Of a stretch of 64,000 nucleotides of DNA, positions 16,476-25,065 are shown in pieces. Origin of the DNA: Marisediminitalea alba (GTDB lineage: Bacteria; Pseudomonadota; Gammaproteobacteria; Enterobacterales; Alteromonadaceae); assembly GCF_002993365.1 (NCBI RefSeq), contig NZ_PVNP01000198.1, positions 1-64,000 on the forward strand, read 5' to 3'. Position 1 is the first letter of the stretch. The number at the start of each line of letters is the position of its first letter. The translations under genes were made by a program, and so were the position numbers. The notes beneath the pieces were generated by a model. That model worked only from the letters and a program-made list of their open reading frames with translations. It did not search any database and was not told where the DNA came from.

Positions 16476-17564
16476 TCAAACTTTGGTTGCGGTGATTTTG
16501 TTACCTGTGACGCCAACAATCTGTATTTTATGTCGTTGCGCTATATTACTGGCCAGCAGTTCTTCATATAACTGTTCTGTCCAGCCCTTATAGCTTATGA
16601 CAAGGTGTGCCACACCATTGGCGATATTAGAAATCTCGATTTGCTGAATAGCCGGCATGGCCTCCTGAATGACCGCTTTCATCTGATTGGCGACCTCCAG
16701 TGACTCAACGCCCTCAATATCAAGAAACATATTTCTGGCTTTTATCTGCTCCTGGTGCCAGAAGCGAATCAGTTGCTTACGTAACTGAGGCCATTCCTTG
16801 CGAATGATATCGGCTGATAGCTTTGCAAAAATACTGTTCGATTTAACACCCGGCTTGCTGGCGCTTTTGCTGCCTGCTGCCAGTACCTGGTTATCACCCA
16901 CCCGGGTGACCTGCATACCCAGGGTCAGCTCGTTGGCATTAATTTTCATGCCCTGAAATTCTTCCGGCTTTATTTGGGAATCCACGGTCAGGTTTACGGC
17001 AAAGCCGGCATAAATCGGTTCGTCTTCGTCAAACACCTGAAAACCATCCCGCAACAAACGTTCGGTCATCTCATTACGAGCATGCTGGGCAATGATAGGG
17101 TTAGTGGAATTTTCGTCGAGTACTACGGTAACGCGGGGCATTTTGGTCCAGCCCATGGAAGCCTGAATCTGGGCGACTCTGTCGACCAGTAAATCAACCC
17201 GCACATCAGCCTGAATAACCACTTCGTAGATGTCTTCGCTGTCACCCACGCCGTCATACATAATTTTGTATTCGTCGATTTGCCCGGCCGTGCTGGAAAA
17301 TATCTGATCTTTGCCGAGCAGGTAATTGTTCACGTCGGTACGGGAGCGCACAAAGGTGCCAACCACTTGCTCTACTGCAGCCCGTTTTGCATTTTCCAGG
17401 GCCACTTTGCGGGCTTCAACAATGTTGTTGTCTGCCACCGCGCTGATACCTTTGGCTTCAACCAGCTTTGCAGACGCTGATGAACTCACAACGCTCAGAA
17501 AAGCAACGAAAAATGCGGCAACCACGAAAGAATATTGTTTGATGCTTCCACTGCACACTGCCAT
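16476..17564 (-). CDS. Exported FlgT-like protein, first gene of the MCE operon
   Basis: The 362-residue product has a signal peptide (FVVAAFFVAFLSVVSSSASA). Residues about 30-125 look like the FlgT N-terminal domain: VEAKGISAVADNNIVEAR, then ALENAKRAAVEQVVGTFV. A middle region (about 135-235: MPRVTVVLDEN, ARNEMTERLLRDGFQVFDED) resembles the TolB-N-like middle domain of FlgT. A C-terminal domain ends at ...VTGNKITATKV. FlgT builds the H ring around Vibrio flagellar motors; here it heads a non-flagellar operon. A good GGAG ribosome site precedes the ATG by 5 nt. The family link is from motif recall and should be tested by profile search. Confidence 0.72.
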   Translation of the reverse strand: MAVCSGSIKQYSFVVAAFFVAFLSVVSSSASAKLVEAKGISAVADNNIVEARKVALENAKRAAVEQVVGTFVRSRTDVNNYLLGKDQIFSSTAGQIDEYKIMYDGVGDSEDIYEVVIQADVRVDLLVDRVAQIQASMGWTKMPRVTVVLDENSTNPIIAQHARNEMTERLLRDGFQVFDEDEPIYAGFAVNLTVDSQIKPEEFQGMKINANELTLGMQVTRVGDNQVLAAGSKSASKPGVKSNSIFAKLSADIIRKEWPQLRKQLIRFWHQEQIKARNMFLDIEGVESLEVANQMKAVIQEAMPAIQQIEISNIANGVAHLVISYKGWTEQLYEELLASNIAQRHKIQIVGVTGNKITATKV

Positions 17565-17937
17565 AGTGTCTCCAAATACCCACTATTACTACCAATAGTA
17601 GTTCAATATAATTCAATACCCCGTAATTTGCACTATTACCTGGGGTACTTTACCCGAATATCGTAAAAAGAAGTCATCTTATCGAATTTAGGTGAGCTTA
17701 ATTTGAGTATTCTATGGGTTTTATTTCGTCATTTATAGGACAAAAGTTGACAAATAAGCCCCACAAATCCGATGTGTTGCTAAATAGCGACTTTTTACAG
17801 CCGTAAATAAAAAAAAGCTTTATAAAGTTGCCATTGGCGTATAGCTTTAATAGTTTGTACAGGCCCAATCCAGCGCGATTACGCTGTCTGCCTACTTTTA
17901 TCCTTCCCTCCCGGCTTTATTTTTGAAGGAAAGCGCA
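17565..17937. other. Divergent promoter region of the MCE operon and the GGDEF-EAL gene
   Basis: No gene fits in this AT-rich stretch, which must hold promoters for both directions. A TTGACA hexamer lies at 17747-17752, but I see no good -10 at normal spacing for the plus-strand gene. The 9-mer CACTATTAC occurs at 17581 and 17631, exactly 50 bp apart. TACCCC/GGGGTA arms (about 17627-17646) form a spaced inverted repeat. These could be operator sites, but this is weak pattern evidence only. Confidence 0.4.
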
Positions 17938-19455
17938 ATGCAAAGTGACTCAACCGGAATCTGGTATTTTGAATGTGACGTATCTGATATCGAAGCGCAC
18001 CTGCTGAACCTGCAAAGTCGTTCTGTTATCTATCCCGATGAATGCGAATACCTGATTAAAAACCTGCATAAACTGCATGCTACGTCAGAGCAGAATACCC
18101 ATGGCGTGGTCCCGTTGTGCCACCGCTGTGTCACGCTCATTGCTAAAGATGACAAAGTTGAAATTGTTATAAACCGGGAACAGGAAAAAATTGACCACGT
18201 CACCCAACTGCCATTACGTGTGTCTCTTTTGCGTCAGTTGGGTATCTGGTACGAACAGGATCCGGAGGCGATAACCGGTATCTGTCTGGTCGAGCTCGAC
18301 GATTTCAGTGATATTAACGACACCATTGGCCATGCAGCCGGCGACCTGATTCTGTTTGAAATCGCCCGTCGCCTGGAGCGTTACCATGGCTCCCGGTTTA
18401 AGCTGGTTAGGCTGCATGGTGACGAATTTGCCCTGGCGGTCACCCAACTGGACGATGCCGAGGATATCTGGCAGGTCTCAAAATGGATTTGCGAACAGTT
18501 CGAACCACCGTTTATGACCCAGAAAGGCGCCGTCTTCCTGACGCCATCAATTGGTTTATCGCTGAATATTAATACCGGTGAAGAACCCGTTACCCTGCTG
18601 GAGAGTGCGTACATTGCCCTCAACCATGCTAAAGACGATCCGCTGACCAAAGAGAAATTGTACAATCCTCAGCAGGAACATACCCTTACCCGCCAGGTAT
18701 TGCTCGAAGCCCAGCTCAATCAGGCGCTTACCGAAGAAAACAGTTTACTGGTGTGGTACCAGCCCAAACAGGATTTGCATAACCGGCAGATTAATGGTCT
18801 GGAAGCACTTATCCGCTGGAACCATATTACCGAAGGGCTCATTTCCCCCGGTGAGTTTATACCCCTTGCTGAGCGCACCGGTTTAATTTGCAGCATTACC
18901 GACTTTGTTGTCCGTCAGGTTGCCAAAGATATCCCCAAACTGCGCATGCACGGGTTTACCGGCAAAGTGTCTATCAATATCTCAGCTAACGACTTTATGC
19001 GAGCTAACCTGGTGGATAGTCTGCTGGCGTTGCTCAAGCCTTATAACATCGATACCAGTGACATCGAGTTAGAAATCACCGAGGGCGCTTTTATCAGCGA
19101 CTTTGATCACTGCATATTACTTCTTACCGCCCTGCGTGACGCCGGGTTTGCCCTATCCATCGACGATTTCGGCACCGGCTACAGCTCTTTGAGCTATCTT
19201 ACCCGGTTACCGGTAGATACCATAAAAATCGATATGAGCTTCGTCAGGGAACTGGCTCGCTGTGAGCAGGCCCGGCAAATTTACAAGGGGATGATTGATA
19301 TCTGTAAAGCAATGCATTTCGACGTGCTCGCCGAAGGCGTGGATGATGATGCCCAGCGTGAGGCGCTGGCAGCTATCGGCTGCGATCGCATCCAGGGTTA
19401 TCTGCTGAGCAAACCTTTACCGGTTGATAAACTTGGTGATTTTCTGAATAAATAA
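17938..19455 (+). CDS. GGDEF-EAL protein, probable c-di-GMP phosphodiesterase
   Basis: The start is the ATG at 17938 with AAGGAA 7 nt upstream; the in-frame TTG at 17923 is not needed. The 505-residue product has a short N-terminal region of unknown fold with a CHRC pair. A GGDEF domain (about 85-240) follows whose active loop reads HGDEF (160-164), a change from GGDEF. A full EAL domain has EAL at 289-291, NISAND, ELEITEG, DDFGTGYSS and AEGVDD. The EAL residues needed for cleavage of c-di-GMP are present. The GGDEF half may be inactive or may bind GTP as a regulator. There is no membrane segment, so it is cytosolic. It is divergent from the MCE operon. Confidence 0.9.
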   Translation: MQSDSTGIWYFECDVSDIEAHLLNLQSRSVIYPDECEYLIKNLHKLHATSEQNTHGVVPLCHRCVTLIAKDDKVEIVINREQEKIDHVTQLPLRVSLLRQLGIWYEQDPEAITGICLVELDDFSDINDTIGHAAGDLILFEIARRLERYHGSRFKLVRLHGDEFALAVTQLDDAEDIWQVSKWICEQFEPPFMTQKGAVFLTPSIGLSLNINTGEEPVTLLESAYIALNHAKDDPLTKEKLYNPQQEHTLTRQVLLEAQLNQALTEENSLLVWYQPKQDLHNRQINGLEALIRWNHITEGLISPGEFIPLAERTGLICSITDFVVRQVAKDIPKLRMHGFTGKVSINISANDFMRANLVDSLLALLKPYNIDTSDIELEITEGAFISDFDHCILLLTALRDAGFALSIDDFGTGYSSLSYLTRLPVDTIKIDMSFVRELARCEQARQIYKGMIDICKAMHFDVLAEGVDDDAQREALAAIGCDRIQGYLLSKPLPVDKLGDFLNK

Positions 19456-19788
19456 TCCGCGCACTCATAAAAAGGGGTGTGTCTCGATAAACGGAATGCT
19501 CATCAGTTAGTCAACTTACCCCGCCAGCACAGTCATAGTAGGATTCAGGCCACGAAGCACCGGCCACACAAGCCGTTAATTTTACAAAAAAAACACATAT
19601 TAAAAATAAATAAGCAACACCACGTAAAGCTTCCATACCAGAAGAGTCTCTATTCTGGTCCCGGGTAGAAGGCGCAGGCTACTCTGAAGCAGTAATGCAC
19701 GTATAATAGGCGCTTAATTTTTCGTCAACCTATAAAACTAACAGACGAATTAACTTCATTCAGAACGACAGAAATCCAGTTTATTATT
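19456..19788. other. Intergenic region with a possible promoter for the YitT-like gene
   Basis: I see no gene here. A TATAAT hexamer lies at 19702-19707, which would give a leader of about 75 nt before the ATG at 19789, but no good -35 is visible. A short hairpin with ACCAGAA/TTCTGGT arms (about 19637-19660) lacks a T-run, so it is not a clear terminator. Confidence 0.35.
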
Positions 19789-20445
19789 ATGAAAAATGCA
19801 TCACACAGTGTTTTTGAAGATGTTTTTGCTCTGCTATGCGCCGGTTTGTTTGTGGCGTTTGGTATTTTCCTGTTTCAGTCTCAGGAGCTCATGGTGGGTG
19901 GCGCCGCGGGTCTTGCCCTGCTGGCGACTTATGCAACACCGCTTGAGTTTGGCTTGTTATTCTTCCTGATCAACTTACCGTTTTATTATCTGGCGTGGCG
20001 ACATATCAGCAAACGCTTTATGATCAATACGTTTATTTCCGTTACTACCGTGTCGCTGTTTTCGGAGTGGGTCCCCCATTTTGTTGATATTTCACGGGTT
20101 GATCCCTTTTTCGCGGCAGTATTCGGCGGCATATTAATTGGCGTGGGCATGCTCATCATGTTTCGTCACAGCTCTAGCCTTGGTGGACTTGGGATCCTGG
20201 CTTATTACCTGCAAAGCCAGTTTGATATTCGCGCCGGTTCATTCCAGTTGGTGGCCGATACCTGCATTCTGAGTTTGTCGTTTGTGTTTATCGACGCGCA
20301 TCTGGTGCTAATCTCTATTCTGGCGGCGTTTTGTCTGAACATGGTGATTTCACTGAATCACCGACCGGAGCGTTATACCCTGCCCGCCGTAAAAAAGTCT
20401 CAGGCAGATGATGAAGTGGAGCATCTGCACCCGCAAAACGGCTAA
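19789..20445 (+). CDS. YitT-family (DUF161) membrane protein
   Basis: The 218-residue product has five to six hydrophobic segments. It shows the glycine-rich pattern of YitT/YczE-type proteins: FGIFLFQSQELMVGGAAGLAL, cut here after the motif, and GVGMLIMFRHSSSLGGLGIL. Members are inner-membrane proteins of mostly unknown function. The polar C-terminal tail (about 190-218) is cytoplasmic by charge. The stop overlaps the stop of the convergent kinase gene by 4 bp. Nothing in the sequence ties it to the cell-wall salvage genes next door. Confidence 0.75.
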   Translation: MKNASHSVFEDVFALLCAGLFVAFGIFLFQSQELMVGGAAGLALLATYATPLEFGLLFFLINLPFYYLAWRHISKRFMINTFISVTTVSLFSEWVPHFVDISRVDPFFAAVFGGILIGVGMLIMFRHSSSLGGLGILAYYLQSQFDIRAGSFQLVADTCILSLSFVFIDAHLVLISILAAFCLNMVISLNHRPERYTLPAVKKSQADDEVEHLHPQNG

Positions 20446-21353
20446 ACGCTGGTATCCACTGAAGTAAGCTGCTGCTGAGCCAGGTAGACTGCGCCCCATT
20501 CCGGTCCGTGCAGGGCGGGTTTGATGCGCGCAGCAACAGACTTTGCCAGATAAGGCCGCCATGCGGTGGCCAGGCCACCGCTGAACACCAGATTCATATT
20601 GCTGTTTATAAGCGCCCGGTTAGCCAGCTCATTTAAATAACCCGCGCCTTCTTTAACAATCGCCGCTGCCGCCGCATCGTCTTTGGCCAGTTCAAACAAC
20701 CGGGGCGCAAAGCGGGCAAATTCACCAGGTAAGGCGTTGTTCAGCCGCTCAACCAATCCGGACGGGGTTGAACAATTATAGAACTGACTCACTTCCTGCC
20801 ATAACAGACTGTCATGGCCAAGTTCATCGGCCACCAGCAACGCTTGTCTGGCTGCCATCTGGCCGAGCCAGGCACCGCTGGCCTGATCACCAAGCTGAAA
20901 ACCATAGCCGCCATACTGCGTTACTTTGCTATTTTGCAGCACCGCAGCACAGGAGCCGGTACCGGTAATCATCACAACACCATCCTCGCCACCATGAGCA
21001 CCAAGTAAAGCAGTATGCAGATCGGAAGAGAAAACCAGTTCAGCAAAGGGATGTTGCCATTGTTCCAGCAGCGCTGTGGAGGATTCCAGGTAAGCACCGG
21101 CAAGGCCTGCACTGACTACCAGCTCACTGCTGATGTCACTAAACTTCAGCCCGGCATCAGTCACGGCATCCTTTACCGCAGTCAGTATCGACGACAACGC
21201 CAGCTGCCCATGCCTGGCAATATTGGCAGGCCCGCCAACTCCCTGTCCTAACGACTCACCGAATTCGTTAAACAGCTCAGCCCGGCACTTGGTGCCGCCG
21301 CCGTCTACGCCTACCCAGTATTCGCCGTATTTCAGGTTTTGTGTCATTTCCAT
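20442..21353 (-). CDS. BadF/BadG-type amino-sugar kinase (GlcNAc and/or MurNAc kinase)
   Basis: The 303-residue product has the phosphate loop VGVDGGGTKC near the N-terminus, a second phosphate motif MITGTGSCA, and QLGDQASGAWLG. These place it in the BadF/BadG/BcrA/BcrD ATPase family with GlcNAc kinases and with clostridial MurK, which phosphorylates both MurNAc and GlcNAc. It lies a few genes from murQ, a symporter and muramidase genes and no PTS gene is nearby. It is therefore a good candidate for making MurNAc-6-phosphate, the substrate of MurQ (inference). The start overlaps the ZIP gene stop (TAATG); an ATG two codons later is also possible. Confidence 0.82.
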   Translation of the reverse strand: MEMTQNLKYGEYWVGVDGGGTKCRAELFNEFGESLGQGVGGPANIARHGQLALSSILTAVKDAVTDAGLKFSDISSELVVSAGLAGAYLESSTALLEQWQHPFAELVFSSDLHTALLGAHGGEDGVVMITGTGSCAAVLQNSKVTQYGGYGFQLGDQASGAWLGQMAARQALLVADELGHDSLLWQEVSQFYNCSTPSGLVERLNNALPGEFARFAPRLFELAKDDAAAAAIVKEGAGYLNELANRALINSNMNLVFSGGLATAWRPYLAKSVAARIKPALHGPEWGAVYLAQQQLTSVDTSV

Positions 21354-22135
21354 TACCCCAGTAAAACATCCAACAACATCATTACCACAAAGCCAATAAG
21401 CAGGCTGAACGTGGCTATGTTCTGATTACCATTCTGGTGGGTCTCCGGAATGATTTCATCAGAAATGATAAACAACATGGCGCCAGCAGCAAATGCCAGC
21501 GCCCATGGCATAAACGCTTCAGCGCCGGATACAGCAACAGCGCCTACAAGCCCCCCGAGAGGCTCAACCACGCCACTGCCAATACCTATCAGTGACGCTC
21601 TGGCCGGAGTAAATCCCACCGATAATAATGCTACTGATACCGCCAGGCCCTCGGGGATATTTTGCAAGCCGATGCCCAGTGCCAGCGACAGGCCATTTGC
21701 CATTTCACCACCGCCAAAGCCAACGCCAACGGCAAGCCCCTCCGGAAAGTTGTGCAGGGTGATGGCCAGCACAAACAGCCAAATCCTGGCTAATTTGGTT
21801 TTCGACGCCCCTTCACGCCCGGTAACAAAATGCTCATGGGGCACTGTCTGGTGGATAAAAAACAGTAAAAACGCGCCAGTCAGCAGGCCCGTTGCGGCCA
21901 CCATACCGCCTGCCATCTCGCCACCGTACAAGGTACTGCTATATTCCAACGACGGCAGTAACAACGAAAAGAAAGTGGCGGCCAGCATAATGCCCGCTGC
22001 CAGGCTGAGCAGGGCATCTTCCAGCCGGCGTGACAGCTGCCTGATTAGAAAGACCCCGAGGCTACCAGCCGCGGTGCCCAGACTGGCACAGCCACTGGCT
22101 ATCACACCTGCCCAAACTATTTGTGAACTATCCAA
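21353..22135 (-). CDS. ZIP-family divalent metal transporter
   Basis: The 260-residue inner-membrane protein has about eight hydrophobic helices and the two ZIP signature helices: HNFPEGLAVGVGFGGG and GIGLQNIPEGLAVSVALL. Their His/Asn/Glu residues form the metal path. A histidine-poor loop with HQTVPHEHFV lies between helices 3 and 4. ZIP proteins bring Zn or related metals into the cytoplasm. The start is a TTG at 22135; no in-frame ATG lies upstream before a stop. It is followed directly by the kinase gene, and zinc enzymes (AmiD-like, M14) are encoded in the same region, which may explain its presence. Confidence 0.87.
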   Translation of the reverse strand: MDSSQIVWAGVIASGCASLGTAAGSLGVFLIRQLSRRLEDALLSLAAGIMLAATFFSLLLPSLEYSSTLYGGEMAGGMVAATGLLTGAFLLFFIHQTVPHEHFVTGREGASKTKLARIWLFVLAITLHNFPEGLAVGVGFGGGEMANGLSLALGIGLQNIPEGLAVSVALLSVGFTPARASLIGIGSGVVEPLGGLVGAVAVSGAEAFMPWALAFAAGAMLFIISDEIIPETHQNGNQNIATFSLLIGFVVMMLLDVLLG

Positions 22136-22151
22136 TTATCCATTTCCCATG

Positions 22152-23222
22152 TTAACCAGTTACTCTTGGTACTCTGGCCGAGACACGGGTGATCAATTCA
22201 TAACTAATGGTACCGGCCCAGTCGGCCACCTCATCCACGGGTAATTGCGCTCCCCACAGTTCCACATCGTCACCCAGAGCTACCGCTTCGATGTGGGTAA
22301 CATCAATGGTAATCATATCCATGGAAACCCGGCCCACCAACTGTCCTCGCTGCCCCCTCACAACTACTGGTGTACCATTCGGGCAGTGGCGGGGGTAACC
22401 GTCGGCATAACCAATTCCGACTGTGGCGATGACGCTGTCCCGCGGCGCTGTCCAGGTCTGGCTGTAGCCCACAGTTTCACCTTGTTTTACATTATGCAAT
22501 GCAATGATTTGCGCGATCAGCGTCATCGCCGGTGTGAGGCCGTATTCAGCGGCAGGGTGACCTGTCACCGGACTGGCACCATACAGGCCAATTCCCAACC
22601 GACACCAATCGGCCTGACTCGGCGGATTACATAAAGTCGCCGCAGAGTTAGCCATACAGCCAGGTAGAGCCAGTGACCCTGTTAGTGCTAAAAATTGTTG
22701 CAGCTGGGCGGCATTATTCGGGTTGTCCGGATCATCTGCACAGGCAAAATGAGAAACCAGCACCGGCTGCTGTTGTTGCAGCCAGTCGTAGCTGCTCAGT
22801 ACCTTTGCAATATCGTCGGCGTTAAAGCCTAACCGGTGCATGCCGGTATCAACCTTGAGCCAGACTTCGGGCCGTTGTGACTGTTCAAGTTCGTCCAGCC
22901 AGGCTAACTGTTGCTGGTTATGTACCAACAAGATGAGATTACCGGCTTTGGCGGCACGGCAATCATCAGCATCATGAGGCCCTTCAAGTACCAATAACGG
23001 CTGGTTAATTCCCGCCTCTCTGAGTGCTGCCGCTTCATCGCAAATAGCAATGGCAAAACAATCACACTGCTCAGCCAGCGCTTTAGCTACCGTTACCGCG
23101 CCGTGCCCATACGCGTCGGCTTTAATCACCGCAATAGCCACACAATCCCGGCCAGGACTCAGCCGGCGGAAGTTATTGCGAATAGCATCCGGGTTAATGA
23201 TGGCGCGGGTTGCTCTGCTCAA
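22152..23222 (-). CDS. alr: Alanine racemase
   Basis: The 356-residue product has the PLP-binding Lys34 in VIKADAYGHG and the second catalytic region GIGYADGYPRH, with SMDMITIDVTH near the C-terminal barrel. It interconverts L- and D-alanine using PLP in the cytoplasm. Besides feeding wall synthesis, in this setting it can turn D-Ala released from muropeptides into L-Ala. The start is a TTG at 23222 with GAGAG 7-8 nt upstream; no better in-frame start is seen. It is divergent from the symporter gene and leads the ZIP and kinase genes on the same strand with short gaps, so the three may be one operon. Confidence 0.93.
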   Translation of the reverse strand: MSRATRAIINPDAIRNNFRRLSPGRDCVAIAVIKADAYGHGAVTVAKALAEQCDCFAIAICDEAAALREAGINQPLLVLEGPHDADDCRAAKAGNLILLVHNQQQLAWLDELEQSQRPEVWLKVDTGMHRLGFNADDIAKVLSSYDWLQQQQPVLVSHFACADDPDNPNNAAQLQQFLALTGSLALPGCMANSAATLCNPPSQADWCRLGIGLYGASPVTGHPAAEYGLTPAMTLIAQIIALHNVKQGETVGYSQTWTAPRDSVIATVGIGYADGYPRHCPNGTPVVVRGQRGQLVGRVSMDMITIDVTHIEAVALGDDVELWGAQLPVDEVADWAGTISYELITRVSARVPRVTG

Positions 23223-23316
23223 ACGACTGACTCTCAGGTTGCGGATTTCATTGGGTATATCCTGTACGATACACCTTGCTCATAAATTAATAAATTCTTA
23301 ATTTGAAAATGGCGCA

Positions 23317-23329
23317 GAATAATATATTC
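23317..23329. promoter_or_regulatory. Palindrome GAAT-N5-ATTC between alr and symporter genes
   Basis: The sequence GAATAATATATTC has 6-bp outer arms (AGAATA/TATTCT when one flanking base is added on each side) around ATA. The same GAAT-N5-ATTC form occurs in front of the RpiR-type regulator gene. It is a candidate operator of that regulator. Chance occurrence in AT-rich DNA cannot be excluded. Confidence 0.4.
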
Positions 23330-23429
23330 TAAATTCACACCAACTCTGACAAACTGGTGTCGATATCGATGGTTATTGGTTACACAGCTCCATGATAACC
23401 CAGCTTTCAAACGGTGAGAACGAGAATAA

Positions 23430-25010
23430 ATGCTAGCCAATTACACCCTGCCAGACTTATTGCTGTTTGCCTTTTACGGGCTGCTGTTGTTGGTATCTGG
23501 CTGGTACTTTAATCGCCGTGCGCAAAACACCAGTGACTACTTTTTAGGTGGTCAGGCAATGCCGGTGTGGATGGTTGCCATGTCGGTACTGGCAACATCT
23601 CAGTCTGCCGCCACGTTTTTAGGCGGCCCGGATCAGGGGTATCGCGGTAACCTGACCTATCTGGCAACCAACCTCGGCGCCTTTATTGCCGCTTTCTTTG
23701 TAGCCAGAGTGCTCATTCCACGCTTTTACCAGCTAAAAGTGTTTACCGTTTACGAATTACTGGAAACCCGCTTTGGTGCCGGCGCCAAACAACAGGCCGG
23801 ACTGATGTATCTGTTTGGTCGCATCTTTGCCAGTGGGGCAAGACTCTACATGGCCGCACTCGCTGTCGCAATGATCCTGTATGGCAACATTGCTGCCAGT
23901 AGTGTAATCACCGCCACACTGCTAATCAGTGTAATCGGGCTGATATACAGTATTTACGGGGGTATCCGTACAGTTATCTACAGTGATGTCATGCAGGCGT
24001 TTACCTACATCGGCGCCGCCGTTGCGGTAATAATAGCACTGCTGATTGCTATCCCTGCGGATGTACCGGCAATCCTCGACGTGTTACAAAACCCCGGTGC
24101 CGGTGAGCCCTCCAAACTCACCCTGTTCGACAGCCGCATCGATTTTTCGCCTTCCGGCGTGTTTACCCTGACTTCGGTATTTACCGGCTTTGTATTACTG
24201 AATATCGCCGCCTTTGGTCTGGATCAGGATATGACCCAGCGAGTGCTGACCTGCCGCAATGCGCAAGAAGGGGCCAAAGCGATGCTGTGGTCGGTAGTTA
24301 TGGTAATCCCGGTAATGTTACTGTTTATCGTGATAGGCCTACTACTGTATATCTATTATCAGCAACCAGATTTAATGGCCAGCAACGCCGGTGCGCCGGT
24401 ACCACAGTTTGCCGGCGAACCGGTAACAATATTTATGTATTATGTACTCACCGACTTACCCGCTGGTTTAAAAGGGCTGGTAACCATAGGTATCCTCGCT
24501 GCCGCGCTATCCACACTGAACTCCGGGTTAAATTCCATGTCGAGTGTACTCATTCAGGACTTATACCGCCCCTGGCAACGCAAACGGGGGCAGCAGCGCA
24601 GTGAACATCATTTTGTCAACGCCGGCCGGGTTGCCATGGCGTTAGTAGCATTGGCGTTAGCGTCCATGGCGTGTTTATGCTATTACTGGCAACAGTATTC
24701 AGATACGCCATTATTACAGTTTGCACTGGGCGTGATGGTTTTTTCCTACAGTGGCTTACTTGGCGTATACTTTATTACACTATTTACTCAGCGAGGCAGC
24801 CCTGCCTCTGTCACAGCAGCATTATTGTGTGGTTTTATTATCCCCTTGCTGCTACAACCTTATGTGATGAGCTGGTATTTACCTGAAGCCTGGCAACTGA
24901 GTCTGGGTTTCACCTGGCAACTGGTGATTGGAACACTGGTGGCCACGCTGGTATGTGCTGCAGGCCACCAGCCTGAATACATGCCCGAGAAGAAGGCGGA
25001 AGCAAAATGA
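23430..25010 (+). CDS. Sodium:solute symporter (SSS family), probable amino-sugar importer
   Basis: The 526-residue product has about 13 hydrophobic helices and SSS-family motifs: NTSDYFLGGQAMP, SQSAATFLGGPDQGY in the sodium-site helix region, and AALSTLNSGLNSMSSV. SSS proteins use sodium to import sugars, amino acids and related solutes at the inner membrane. It is 56 bp upstream of murQ and in the same direction, and no PTS permease is near, so MurNAc, GlcNAc or a small muropeptide is a likely substrate (inference). The family call is firm. Confidence 0.88.
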   Translation: MLANYTLPDLLLFAFYGLLLLVSGWYFNRRAQNTSDYFLGGQAMPVWMVAMSVLATSQSAATFLGGPDQGYRGNLTYLATNLGAFIAAFFVARVLIPRFYQLKVFTVYELLETRFGAGAKQQAGLMYLFGRIFASGARLYMAALAVAMILYGNIAASSVITATLLISVIGLIYSIYGGIRTVIYSDVMQAFTYIGAAVAVIIALLIAIPADVPAILDVLQNPGAGEPSKLTLFDSRIDFSPSGVFTLTSVFTGFVLLNIAAFGLDQDMTQRVLTCRNAQEGAKAMLWSVVMVIPVMLLFIVIGLLLYIYYQQPDLMASNAGAPVPQFAGEPVTIFMYYVLTDLPAGLKGLVTIGILAAALSTLNSGLNSMSSVLIQDLYRPWQRKRGQQRSEHHFVNAGRVAMALVALALASMACLCYYWQQYSDTPLLQFALGVMVFSYSGLLGVYFITLFTQRGSPASVTAALLCGFIIPLLLQPYVMSWYLPEAWQLSLGFTWQLVIGTLVATLVCAAGHQPEYMPEKKAEAK

Positions 25011-25065
25011 ATGGAATAACACGTTTAACCGGGACGATGGCTAACCTTAAGGCCGGCAGTTAACT

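Noticed and set aside
19477..19668. A 63-codon plus-strand frame after the GGDEF-EAL gene
   Set aside because: Composition is His/Lys/Gln-rich without a domain or ribosome site; treated as intergenic.
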